The position numbers and the translations under genes are program-made. Below, piece after piece: positions 28,214 through 35,889 of a stretch of DNA of 64,000 nt (its first letter is position 1; the number at the start of each line of letters is the position of its first letter). The notes under the pieces are model-generated. The model ran no database searches. It saw only the letters and a list, made by a program, of their open reading frames with translations, and was not told the origin of the DNA. The stretch comes from Paenibacillus sp. MAEPY2. Lineage in GTDB: Bacteria; Bacillota; Bacilli; Paenibacillales; Paenibacillaceae. Location of the stretch: assembly GCF_000499205.1 (NCBI RefSeq), contig NZ_AWUK01000011.1, positions 62,001 through 126,000 on the forward strand, written 5' to 3'.

Positions 28214-29215
28214 GTGGGAATTAACATTGCAATAAATGGTTTCGGTAGAATTGGTAGGCTTGCCCTTCGGCAGCTTTTTGGTGAGGAAGGGTATCGGATT
28301 GCCGCCATTAATGACCTGACGAGTCCGAAGATGCTTGCGCATTTACTAAAGCACGACACAACGCAGGGGCGTTATAATGAGAAAATTGAGTACAACGATA
28401 ACAGTATAATTGTAAACGGCGTGTCTATTCCGATTTATGCTGAAAGAGATCCCGGTAAACTCCCATGGAAAGAATTGAAAATTGATGTGGTACTGGAATG
28501 TACAGGCTTGTTTGCTTCAAAAAAAGCATCTACAGCTCATATTGAGGCGGGTGCAAAAAAAGTGGTCATCTCAACCGTAGCTGACAACGATGTTCCTACT
28601 ATTGTATATGGTGTTAATGAACACACGTTAACTAAAGAGGATACTATTGTTTCGGCCGCATCTTGTACCACGAACTGTCTGGCTCCAATGGTCTATTACC
28701 TGAACGAACTGAAACCGATTAAAAAAGGTTTTATGACGACGATACATGCTTATACAAACGACCAGAATACCCTTGATGGCCCTCACGCCAAAGGCGACTT
28801 GCGCCGGGCGCGCTCTGCAGCCGGCAACATTATCCCTACGTCAACCGGGGCAGCAAAAGCTATAGGGCTTGTAATTCCATCCTTGGATGGAAAACTGGAT
28901 GGTATATCTCAAAGAGTGCCGGTTATGGCTGGCTCCTTGACAGAATTAACAGCAGTCGTGGGTGGTTCCGTAACTGCGGAGCAGGTTAACAAGAAAATGG
29001 AGCAGTCCCAATCGGAGCAATACGGATATACAGAGGAAGAACTTGTTTCATCCGATATTATCGGCATGACTTATGGTAGCTTATTTGATGCTACACAAAC
29101 AAAGGTAACGGAACTAGGGACAGATACCCTGGTGAAAATAGCTGCGTGGTACGATAACGAAAACTCCTTTACCAGCCAAATGATTCGCACCGCCAAATAT
29201 CTAGCAGAATTGTAA
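28214..29215 (+). CDS. Glyceraldehyde-3-phosphate dehydrogenase, type I
   Basis: 333 residues from the GTG at 28214 (AAAGGTGG nine bases upstream); an in-frame GTG at 28202 is possible. N-terminal Rossmann fold [14 protein letters not shown] with ND (IAAINDL) that favours NAD. Catalytic Cys in [12 protein letters not shown]; phosphate-site segments [14 protein letters not shown] and [20 protein letters not shown]-terminal [12 protein letters not shown]. Fully intact. It is not in a cggR-gapA-pgk cluster but alone beside an AraC regulator, so it is probably a conditional second isozyme. Terminator follows at 29280-29316. Confidence 0.93.
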   Translation: MGINIAINGFGRIGRLALRQLFGEEGYRIAAINDLTSPKMLAHLLKHDTTQGRYNEKIEYNDNSIIVNGVSIPIYAERDPGKLPWKELKIDVVLECTGLFASKKASTAHIEAGAKKVVISTVADNDVPTIVYGVNEHTLTKEDTIVSAASCTTNCLAPMVYYLNELKPIKKGFMTTIHAYTNDQNTLDGPHAKGDLRRARSAAGNIIPTSTGAAKAIGLVIPSLDGKLDGISQRVPVMAGSLTELTAVVGGSVTAEQVNKKMEQSQSEQYGYTEEELVSSDIIGMTYGSLFDATQTKVTELGTDTLVKIAAWYDNENSFTSQMIRTAKYLAEL

Positions 29216-29279
29216 TGGAACTGCAAAATCTCATAAAAACAGCAGCGGAATCAATATATCTATACCGAGTAATCTTATT

Positions 29280-29316
29280 AAAAGAGCCAAACTGTACTTA
29301 ACGGTTTGGCTCTTTT
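29280..29316 (+). terminator. Terminator of the GAPDH gene
   Basis: AAAAGAGCCAAAC(TGT) pairs with (ACG)GTTTGGCTCTTTT around a 5-base loop. Confidence 0.88.
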
Positions 29317-29460
29317 AATTATGTAAGTAGTGGAAGGAGTTGAGACAATCTATTTTTGCTCCACCATTCATGATTGGTAACCCGAACGAAGGAGATAATA
29401 TGCCGAGGTACGAGTACATGCTCCCATTACCGATTAATCATGTAGCTAATCAATTTTCAT

Positions 29461-29500
29461 CCGCTAATTCATTAAGCTAACGGGCAAAATAACGCAACGA
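29461..29500. repeat. Repeat family B, copy 3
   Basis: CCGCTAATTCATTAAGCTAA followed by CGGGCAAAATAACGCAAC is nearly the same as copy 1 at 20131. The rest of 29317-29552 shows nothing else. Confidence 0.6.
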
Positions 29501-29552
29501 TCAGAAGTTGCCTGCGTCTAATAGCTGGTTGGAAAAATATGAAAGGAGTTGA

Positions 29553-30035
29553 ATGAGTAAGATGACTGCATCGTTTTCACATAAGCCAGAAGGATACGAA
29601 TGTCCATTTTGTCGTATTTGGGGTATCGAGCGACCTAACCAGGGAACCAAACAAAAGGATATCATCTATCAGAATGAAAAGGTAACGGCATTTATAGCAA
29701 GCAAATGGTGGCCAAACAATAAAGGACATGTTCTTGTTGTTTCCAATCAACATTTCGAGAACATCTTTGAACTTCCTGGGGATTACGCTGTTGAAATTCA
29801 CCGCGCGGCTCAGCTTGCAGCATTTGCAATGAAAAATACATATGGATGTGATGGGATTTCTACGCGGCAACATAATGAACCTGCTGGCAATCAAGACGTG
29901 TGGCATTATCATCTCCATGTTTACCCCAGATATGTGGATGATCAACTTTATATGTCAAAGGGTTCTCAGTCCGATCCAGATGAACGCTCTTTCTATGCTG
30001 ATAAGTTGCGTTCTTGGATAAAGGAAAACATTTAA
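29553..30035 (+). CDS. HIT-family hydrolase
   Basis: 160-residue histidine-triad protein. The catalytic triad HYHLHVYPR is at about residues 116-124, and an N-terminal CPFCRIWG cysteine pair suggests a zinc site. HIT enzymes hydrolyse nucleotide phosphoramidates or dinucleoside polyphosphates; the exact substrate cannot be told. AAAGGAG lies just upstream of the ATG. Confidence 0.9.
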   Translation: MSKMTASFSHKPEGYECPFCRIWGIERPNQGTKQKDIIYQNEKVTAFIASKWWPNNKGHVLVVSNQHFENIFELPGDYAVEIHRAAQLAAFAMKNTYGCDGISTRQHNEPAGNQDVWHYHLHVYPRYVDDQLYMSKGSQSDPDERSFYADKLRSWIKENI

Positions 30036-30044
30036 GGTCAGTAG

Positions 30045-30137
30045 CATCAAATTGGAACGATGAAGGGACGCCGGACAGCATGCAGCGGTTGCTTGTTCAG
30101 TCTGTTTCCAAGAAGGAAGCCGAGGTGAAAGTATAGC
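30045..30137 (+). pseudogene. Short coding-like remnant after the HIT gene
   Basis: In a frame different from the HIT gene and without a start codon the sequence reads NWNDEGTPDSMQRLLVQSVS then KKEAEVKV and a stop. Protein-like composition suggests the tail of a lost gene. Not recognised. Confidence 0.25.
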
Positions 30138-30177
30138 GTATAGGAGCGAATAATATATTAACCTATCCAGCTGCAAT

Positions 30178-30223
30178 AAAAAGACGTCTTTATCATCCTT
30201 CAAAATGATAAAAGACGTCTTTT
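30178..30223. terminator. Bidirectional terminator
   Basis: AAAAGACGTCTTTATCAT and ATGATAAAAGACGTCTTTT form a long stem with A- and T-runs at both ends, between the HIT gene (+) and the SLH protein gene (-). Confidence 0.88.
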
Positions 30224-30227
30224 AGGT

Positions 30228-33200
30228 TTATAGAAGCGCCGAAAGCCGGATGAGAAGTGTTGCAGCTTCAGCACGAGTGAGCTGTGCTTTTGGAGCAAAG
30301 CGGTTGCTGTCTGTTCCTGTCATGACACGATTCTCCTGAGCTATGGCTGCATACGGTTTAGCCCAATTCGGGATGCTGGCATTGTCAGTGTATGACAAGT
30401 CGAAATCCAAATCAGTCTGCCATTTCATGGCCCGCCCGAGCATTACGACACTCTCTGCGCGGCTAATGGGATTCGTTAGCCGAAGTGTTCCATCTTTGTA
30501 TCCCGAAATGATGCCACTAGCCACAGCCTGAGCAACTGACTCCTTGGCCCAATACGCGATGCTATCACTGTCAACGAAGGTAGAACTATCATATTCAGGG
30601 GGAGAAAATTGAATGTCATTACCAATCGAAAGAGTCCGAATCAGCATCACGGTCCATTCAGCACGCGTAATCGTACGATCAGGATGAAAGTTTCCGTGCT
30701 GATCCCCCTTCACGATGCCGAGAGCCATAGCTTGCTCAATATTCTTGTTCGCCCAATGTCCCTTTATGTCCTTAAAGGTGAGGTCAGAAGTCTTAGCTTC
30801 GTAAGTAATGAATAGACTGTACGTAGAAACTGATCCATTTTCAGCTTGCACGACAAGGTCGATTTTGCTTTTGCCTTCATTTAATCTCAGAGAAAAGCTG
30901 CCGTCTGCCTCTGCATCCTTACCTTTGATAAAGATGCTAGCATTTGGTGAAGAGCTTGCAGCATTTATTTTCAGTTGTGGCTCAGTTGTCTTGACTTGGT
31001 ACTCAAAAACATTCGGATCGAAGACTGGCGACAGACTGAGCGCTTTCGTTCCTGTGACTAACTCTAGCTTGTTCAGTCGGGTTTCCATTAACGAGACGAC
31101 AGGCATTGTCGGTTTCGACGTGGCTACTGGTGAAGATGGTGTTGATGGCGTTGATGGCGTCGATTCGCCTAAGGTTTTCACGTTTACTGACAAGGCTGGA
31201 CTTCTGTTTCCGGTAGTGTCTACAGCGAGGATAGCGAAGGTATAGGTCATGTCAGCGGTTAACCCACTGTCCTCATAGTTCACTTCTGTAACACCAACTT
31301 TTGCTATCGGAGCACCATTTCGCGTCAATTCATAATGGTCAATACCACGATCATCTGAAGCAGCCGGCCAGTGGAGTCTTACACTGTTTTTAGTAACACT
31401 GGAAGCAGTGAGCTTGGCATACACCGGCCATTCAGGTATTGTTACATCCGGTGCCAATCCATTAGTTAGCGTCACCGTCACGGCAGCTGAAGCAGAACGA
31501 GGCGACTCATTGTTAGTATCATCTGTTGCAGTTACGATAAACTTGTAATCACCGGGAGAGAGATCGCCAATATCAGTAGCAGTCACAGAACCGTCAGCTT
31601 TGCTCATCCCAAGTAAGATTGGGGGGGACAGCTCCTTCTCATCGACAACATCGTCGTTGTCCAAATCGTTCCAAGGGTATGCCCGGACAGTTGCACCAAC
31701 TTCGTCGATTGCGCCTGCATAGCCAACGAGTTGATCCGGTGTGCCACTGTAGTTATCTATAGCGTAAAATTTTGTTGGATCAACGTGGGGAGCCGTCACA
31801 TCAGGTGGGGATTTATCTTCATTAATCGTTACCGTTGCGATCGTTTGATTGCCAAGCGTTGCTTCATTTGTCGGATTGGAGAGAGTTACTGAAAAAGAAC
31901 GATCTCCGGAATATGAGTTATTATCTAAAATCTGGATCTTATAAGACTTGGAGATCTCCCCAGCATTAAACTCGATCACGTCATCCACTGAAGTAAAATC
32001 AATGCCAGCAATCGCTGTGCCTTCAACGGTCCTGAGCCGTACTTTCGTCTGACCGTAACTACTCCCGCTACGACTCACCGTGACTGTAGCTTGACCTTTA
32101 TGCTTATTCACGGAGTATGACGGATTATCAAAGCCAAGTTCGCCTTCTGCGCGACTGTTCAAGAAATGGATGGTATTCGTGCTGGCATATGCGATGTCAT
32201 CTAAGCCGTCCCCGTTCCAATCCCCTGAATTTAAAAAACCATAAAACGGGAAGTCTTCCTTTGTGAAAAACGTACCATCACCGGCACCGTTCAAAATAGA
32301 GGTTGATATGGAGGGCATCTGGTTATAAACGGCCAGGTCAAGCGATCCATCTCCATCATAATCACCAGCAGTGATGTCAAACGGGAAGTTACCGGACGGA
32401 TATATACAGGGAGGGGAGAAGTCGCCTCCTGCACCGCCGATTAAAACGAATACCCCATCCAGACCGTTGTCTGCAGCAGCGAGATCGATGACACCATCTC
32501 CATTAAAGTCTCTGGATATCAGCTTGGTCGGCATACTTCCTGGCAGACCATAGTCCTTCCTTATAAACGTACCATCTCCGCTATTAAGAAAAATACTAAC
32601 ATTCTCTGAGCCATTGTTAGCTACTGCCAGATCAGGTCGGCCATCAAGATTAAAGTCAGCAGAAAGGATATGATGAGGATGGTTTCCGGATGAAATGAGT
32701 GTTGAAGATTGGAAGGTCCCCTCTCCGTTGCCGAAAAAGAGTCTGATCTGATTTGAGTCGTTGTTAGCGATCGCCAGATCCATTTGACCATCACCGTTCA
32801 AATCCGCCGCAGTTAGACTCACTGGTCCGTTGCCCGTTGGGTACGATATGGGAGATTCGAAACTTCCGTCTCCACGACCGTTAAAGATAGTGACGGTATC
32901 GGAAGCATAATTGACTACCGCCAGATCAGGATGACCATCTAAATTAAAGTCCTCCACTACGATCCCTCTCGGGTTGTTGAGTCCATTTGTTAATTCATGA
33001 GTATCTCCGAATGTTCCGTCTCCATTGCCTAATAAGATGATAAGGCGATTTTGAGAAATATCCCCATAGACGGCATCTGTTTTACCGTCGCCATTCAAAT
33101 CAGCAAAGGAGGAGTTAAACAGAACACTTCCCGGAAAAGTATACGAGGGGGAAACAGATTGAAACTTCGAACCTGCAGCCAAGGCTTGAAATGGAGCAAT

Positions 33201-33254
33201 GGATATGGCCAAAGCAAAACTGGCGGCCGTTAATGCGAGTATCTTCTTTCTCAT
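30228..33254 (-). CDS. Large surface protein: FG-GAP/VCBS repeats, Calx-beta, FN3, SLH domains
   Basis: 1008 residues. Signal peptide (about 1-27, ending ALA-AGS). Residues about 45-370 hold seven FG-GAP/VCBS-type repeats with calcium-binding DLNGDG, DFNLDG, DYDGDG and DWNGDG loops, likely a beta-propeller. Residues about 385-475 are a Calx-beta domain (GTAIAGIDFTSVDDVIEFNAGE), then an Ig-like region, an FN3 domain (about 610-695), an STPSTPSTPSSP linker, a cadherin-like beta-sandwich (about 725-815), and three SLH repeats (about 825-1008) for cell-wall anchoring. Probably an adhesin or surface scaffold. Monocistronic. The upstream 33255-33549 holds its divergent promoter region and nothing I can name. 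Confidence 0.93.
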   Translation of the reverse strand: MRKKILALTAASFALAISIAPFQALAAGSKFQSVSPSYTFPGSVLFNSSFADLNGDGKTDAVYGDISQNRLIILLGNGDGTFGDTHELTNGLNNPRGIVVEDFNLDGHPDLAVVNYASDTVTIFNGRGDGSFESPISYPTGNGPVSLTAADLNGDGQMDLAIANNDSNQIRLFFGNGEGTFQSSTLISSGNHPHHILSADFNLDGRPDLAVANNGSENVSIFLNSGDGTFIRKDYGLPGSMPTKLISRDFNGDGVIDLAAADNGLDGVFVLIGGAGGDFSPPCIYPSGNFPFDITAGDYDGDGSLDLAVYNQMPSISTSILNGAGDGTFFTKEDFPFYGFLNSGDWNGDGLDDIAYASTNTIHFLNSRAEGELGFDNPSYSVNKHKGQATVTVSRSGSSYGQTKVRLRTVEGTAIAGIDFTSVDDVIEFNAGEISKSYKIQILDNNSYSGDRSFSVTLSNPTNEATLGNQTIATVTINEDKSPPDVTAPHVDPTKFYAIDNYSGTPDQLVGYAGAIDEVGATVRAYPWNDLDNDDVVDEKELSPPILLGMSKADGSVTATDIGDLSPGDYKFIVTATDDTNNESPRSASAAVTVTLTNGLAPDVTIPEWPVYAKLTASSVTKNSVRLHWPAASDDRGIDHYELTRNGAPIAKVGVTEVNYEDSGLTADMTYTFAILAVDTTGNRSPALSVNVKTLGESTPSTPSTPSSPVATSKPTMPVVSLMETRLNKLELVTGTKALSLSPVFDPNVFEYQVKTTEPQLKINAASSSPNASIFIKGKDAEADGSFSLRLNEGKSKIDLVVQAENGSVSTYSLFITYEAKTSDLTFKDIKGHWANKNIEQAMALGIVKGDQHGNFHPDRTITRAEWTVMLIRTLSIGNDIQFSPPEYDSSTFVDSDSIAYWAKESVAQAVASGIISGYKDGTLRLTNPISRAESVVMLGRAMKWQTDLDFDLSYTDNASIPNWAKPYAAIAQENRVMTGTDSNRFAPKAQLTRAEAATLLIRLSALL

Positions 33255-33549
33255 AAAAGGTTCCTCTCTAGTATATAAATTCTATAATCTATCATTCACT
33301 AAGTCAGTATGGTACAGAAGCAACAACAAGAGAGTAATCTGCTAGGTTTTCAAACATCAACACCTCGCTACAATTGAATGGGGAAGCCCATACGCAAGTT
33401 AACATTATATCAAGGTTTCGTTAAGCCTAGAATCTGTATTACAAAGAATGAGACAAACTTGATACACTTACGGGGTAATGGACAGAGTGATAAAGGAGGT
33501 GAGCCTAGTGATGGATACTTCATGATTTAGATGCTGAAAGGAATGAAAG

Positions 33550-34197
33550 ATGAGAATGAGCAAGTGGTATGTTGCGTTTTATTCCGTTGTATTTGTATTT
33601 GTGCTTGTGATGTTGTGGAACGAACAATCTGTTTTTCTTATAGTGGGCACTGTGCTTGTCGCCACACTTATTGCGTTTACGATTCTCGTTATCTACCCCA
33701 TGGCTTGGGAAACCCGGATGGACCGTGTGGAAGCTTTTTTGCGTAAAAATCATCATACACCCTATATTTATATTTATTATGTGACTGCCAACAGACTGGA
33801 TGATGAAGTCGAGATCACGATGGAGAAACTTAGAAATCAGACAACAAAAAAATCGAGGCAAGCGATATATCAGGCAGCTTACGGCGTTTATTGCAAGGAC
33901 ATAACTGCCGTTCGGCAAGCGGTACTCAAAATGCGCAGATCCGATTACCTTACATATTACGAGACGTTTTTACTGTTGGAGGAAGAGAAGAGTGAACAAG
34001 CAAGGGAGCACCTGAAATCAATTAGAAGACAATGGATGCGATCCGCACTTCTTGCTGAAATAGAACGCCAATTGAATCGTCGCGATCAGGCTATCCAGCA
34101 CGCTAAGGAAGCGTTGAATGCCTCCAAAGGTGTCGAGCGTTACATGCTGACTAAAGAATATGAAAGGTATTATACAAACGAGCAACAAGCACGATAA
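33550..34197 (+). CDS. Membrane protein with helical TPR-like cytoplasmic domain
   Basis: 215 residues. Two hydrophobic helices at about 6-50 (YVAFYSVVFVFVLVMLW and VFLIVGTVLVATLIAFTILVIY), then an all-helical, Arg/Glu-rich soluble region with a repeat-like pattern (YQAAYGVYCKDITAVRQAVLKMRRS, LLLEEEKSEQAREHLKSIRR, ALLAEIERQLNRRDQAIQHAKEAL) resembling TPR hairpins. I do not recognise a named family. AAAGGAATGAAAG lies upstream of the ATG. Stands alone. Confidence 0.75.
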   Translation: MRMSKWYVAFYSVVFVFVLVMLWNEQSVFLIVGTVLVATLIAFTILVIYPMAWETRMDRVEAFLRKNHHTPYIYIYYVTANRLDDEVEITMEKLRNQTTKKSRQAIYQAAYGVYCKDITAVRQAVLKMRRSDYLTYYETFLLLEEEKSEQAREHLKSIRRQWMRSALLAEIERQLNRRDQAIQHAKEALNASKGVERYMLTKEYERYYTNEQQAR

Positions 34198-34365
34198 TGG
34201 ACACAGTCGCGGATTGTATTCTCGTTATAATGGAGTAACAGTATCTTCATCATGATCAATCAATATTTTATTAATGAATGATGGAGAAATTTGTGGATAG
34301 ATTAGCTATGGAAAAGTGGTTTGGCTTGTCTATAGATCTGAGGGAATTCCGAAAAAGAGGTAGAT

Positions 34366-34701
34366 ATGATGAACACATTAAAATGGCTTCAGAACTGGTA
34401 TCTTGAAAACTGTAATGGTGATTGGGAGCATTCATACGGTGTGAAAATTGATACTGTGGATAATCCCGGTTGGTCTGTCGAAATTGACTTGACAGATACT
34501 TATTTAGAAGATGTGCTGTTTGAATCAATTGAAGAAGAGAGAAATGAAGAAGATTGGTTCTATTGTATCGTGAGAGATGGAGTGTTTCACGGTGCAGGGG
34601 GAGCAACAAATTTAGAAGAGATACTAGATTCCTTTAAAACTTGGGCTTCGAGTTTGGAGAATTATGCAGTAACTGAAGAGGATGAGACCTTGAATGGCTA
34701 A
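34366..34701 (+). CDS. Immunity 53 (Imm53) family protein
   Basis: 111-residue acidic cytosolic protein. The N-terminal signature LKWLQNWYLENCNGDWEHSY then GVKIDTVDNPGWSVEIDL and the tail NLEEILDSFKTWASS are typical of Imm53, which neutralises polymorphic toxins. No toxin gene is adjacent, so it is an orphan antidote, perhaps protecting against toxins of neighbouring cells. GAGGTAG lies before the ATG. Its terminator hairpin overlaps the last codons. Confidence 0.85.
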   Translation: MMNTLKWLQNWYLENCNGDWEHSYGVKIDTVDNPGWSVEIDLTDTYLEDVLFESIEEERNEEDWFYCIVRDGVFHGAGGATNLEEILDSFKTWASSLENYAVTEEDETLNG

Positions 34702-34722
34702 ATGCCTTTCAAGGTCTTTTTA
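34685..34722 (+). terminator. Terminator overlapping the 3' end of the Imm53 gene
   Basis: AGACCTTGAATGGC pairs with GCCTTTCAAGGTCT around TAAAT, then TTTTT; the stop codon lies in the loop region. Confidence 0.85.
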
Positions 34723-34734
34723 TTGGTAGGGAAC

Positions 34735-34748
34735 AAGTTAACGGGCAG
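34735..34748. repeat. Repeat family B, degraded copy 4
   Basis: AAGTTAACGGGCAG differs from the core by one base and lacks the flanking stem. Confidence 0.35.
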
Positions 34749-34887
34749 TTTTGTAGAATTTAAAGTAAGGATTTTTCTGGGTTCGTAAAATACTCCATGT
34801 GTTATTAGCAATCCATAAGAAACCACAAGCTGAAATGTTCTATAATGTAGTTAATGTAGTGACCCTATGAACAAAGGAGAACTGAAA

Positions 34888-35463
34888 ATGAGGAAACTAG
34901 TTCTATTTTTGCACGCATCGCTTGACGGTTTTGTAGAAGGGCCAAACGGTGAAATGGACATTGGCTGGGTTTCCTACGATGCTGATTTGGAGAAACACGC
35001 GCAAGAAATTCTGAGTACTGCCGACACAGTCATTTGGGGACGCGGGACTTATCAGATGATGTACAGCTACTGGCCATCTGTGCCTTCGAACCCATCAGCT
35101 TCGCAGCATGAACTGAATCACTCCGAGTGGATTGAAAAGACAGCCAAAATCGTTTTTTCCACGACGCTGGAGAATGTCGAATGGAACAATTCCAGACTGG
35201 TGAAAGAAGATGTCGAGGTAGAGATCAAGAAGCTCAAACAGCAACCAGGCAAGGATATGGTCATCCTCGGCAGTCCTAGGCTCGCACACTACCTAATGCA
35301 GCTTGATTTAATAGATGAGTATAAAATTACGATTTCTCCCGTCCTGATCGGCAGCGGGTTGCCGTTATTCCAAGGTCTCAAAGAGAAGATCAATCTTAAA
35401 CTTATCGAAAACAAGACATTTGATTCTGGAGCCATAGGCCTCGTTTACCAGACGGTTAGATGA
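34888..35463 (+). CDS. Dihydrofolate reductase-like protein (RibD C-terminal family)
   Basis: 191 residues. The start at MRKLVLFLHASLDGFVEGPNG has AAAGGAG upstream, so the ATG at 34867 is rejected. NADPH-binding and fold motifs of the RibD_C/DHFR-like group are present: ADTVIWGRGTYQMM, KIVFSTTLENVEW and DMVILGSPRLAHYLMQLDLIDEYKITISPVLIG. The exact substrate is unknown; such proteins are widespread orphan reductases in Paenibacillus and Bacillus. A copy of the family B core (AAGTTAACGGGCAG, 34735-34748) lies before it. Confidence 0.88.
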   Translation: MRKLVLFLHASLDGFVEGPNGEMDIGWVSYDADLEKHAQEILSTADTVIWGRGTYQMMYSYWPSVPSNPSASQHELNHSEWIEKTAKIVFSTTLENVEWNNSRLVKEDVEVEIKKLKQQPGKDMVILGSPRLAHYLMQLDLIDEYKITISPVLIGSGLPLFQGLKEKINLKLIENKTFDSGAIGLVYQTVR

Positions 35464-35532
35464 CCTGTCTTCAAAAGTAGATAACGCAAAAAATGTTGAA
35501 TGATAAATACAAAGGTTAACATGTTACACAAA

Positions 35533-35574
35533 TAAAAAGTGTAGCCTCCCTATTGCGGCAGGATACACTTTTTT
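35533..35574 (+). terminator. Terminator of the DHFR-like gene
   Basis: AAAAAGTGTA pairs with TACACTTTTTTT around a 20-base GC-rich loop. Confidence 0.8.
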
Positions 35575-35756
35575 TGTTCATTTTCCTGCATTTCCAGGAA
35601 TGATTCGAACAGCATCATGATTTTGTTTGATGTATTTTCATGGGAGTGGATAAACGTCCAGGTTGCTTTTTCTCCCATCGTTTTTGATGGATCTTCATTG
35701 TCGTAAGCAATGGTTGATTCTGAAAATCGTCCAACAAGCCACCATTCGAAAAAAGT
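35556..35756 (-). pseudogene. Coding-like remnant on the minus strand, unidentified
   Basis: A frame between two stops, without start codon, reads DSNTFFEWWLVGRFSESTIA, then TMGEKATWTFIHSHENTSNK and MMLFESFLEMQENEQKK. The composition is protein-like. It would be the C-terminal end of a lost gene. I do not recognise the family. Confidence 0.3.
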
Positions 35757-35789
35757 ATTAGAATCTCGAAGGGAGGGTAAGGGCTAGAA

Positions 35790-35810
35790 ATGGATTGTAC
35801 TTGGGGGTAA
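35790..35810 (+). CDS. Six-codon leader peptide (uORF) of the ABC-F gene
   Basis: ATG GAT TGT ACT TGG GGG TAA encodes MDCTWG. It is preceded by GGGAGGGTAAGGG (35771-35783), a better ribosome binding site than that of the ABC-F gene. The stop is two bases before an 8-base arm that pairs with the ABC-F start region. Uninterrupted tiny ORFs with strong binding sites in this position are typical leader peptides of antibiotic-induced genes. Inference from layout only. Confidence 0.55.
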   Translation: MDCTWG

Positions 35811-35812
35811 AC

Positions 35813-35889
35813 AGTGTTACTCTAAAAGTCTGTGTTCGACAAGACATTCAAAAATAGTCACCATTTTAGTTTTAAAGAAAGGTAACACT
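35813..35889 (+). promoter_or_regulatory. Candidate translational attenuator before the ABC-F gene
   Basis: AGTGTTAC (35813-35820) is exactly complementary to GTAACACT (35882-35889), which lies between the AAAGG site and the ATG at 35890. Pairing would mask initiation. In between is a second hairpin (GTCTGTGTTCGACAAGAC). A ribosome stalled on the uORF would cover the first arm and free the start. Confidence 0.55.
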
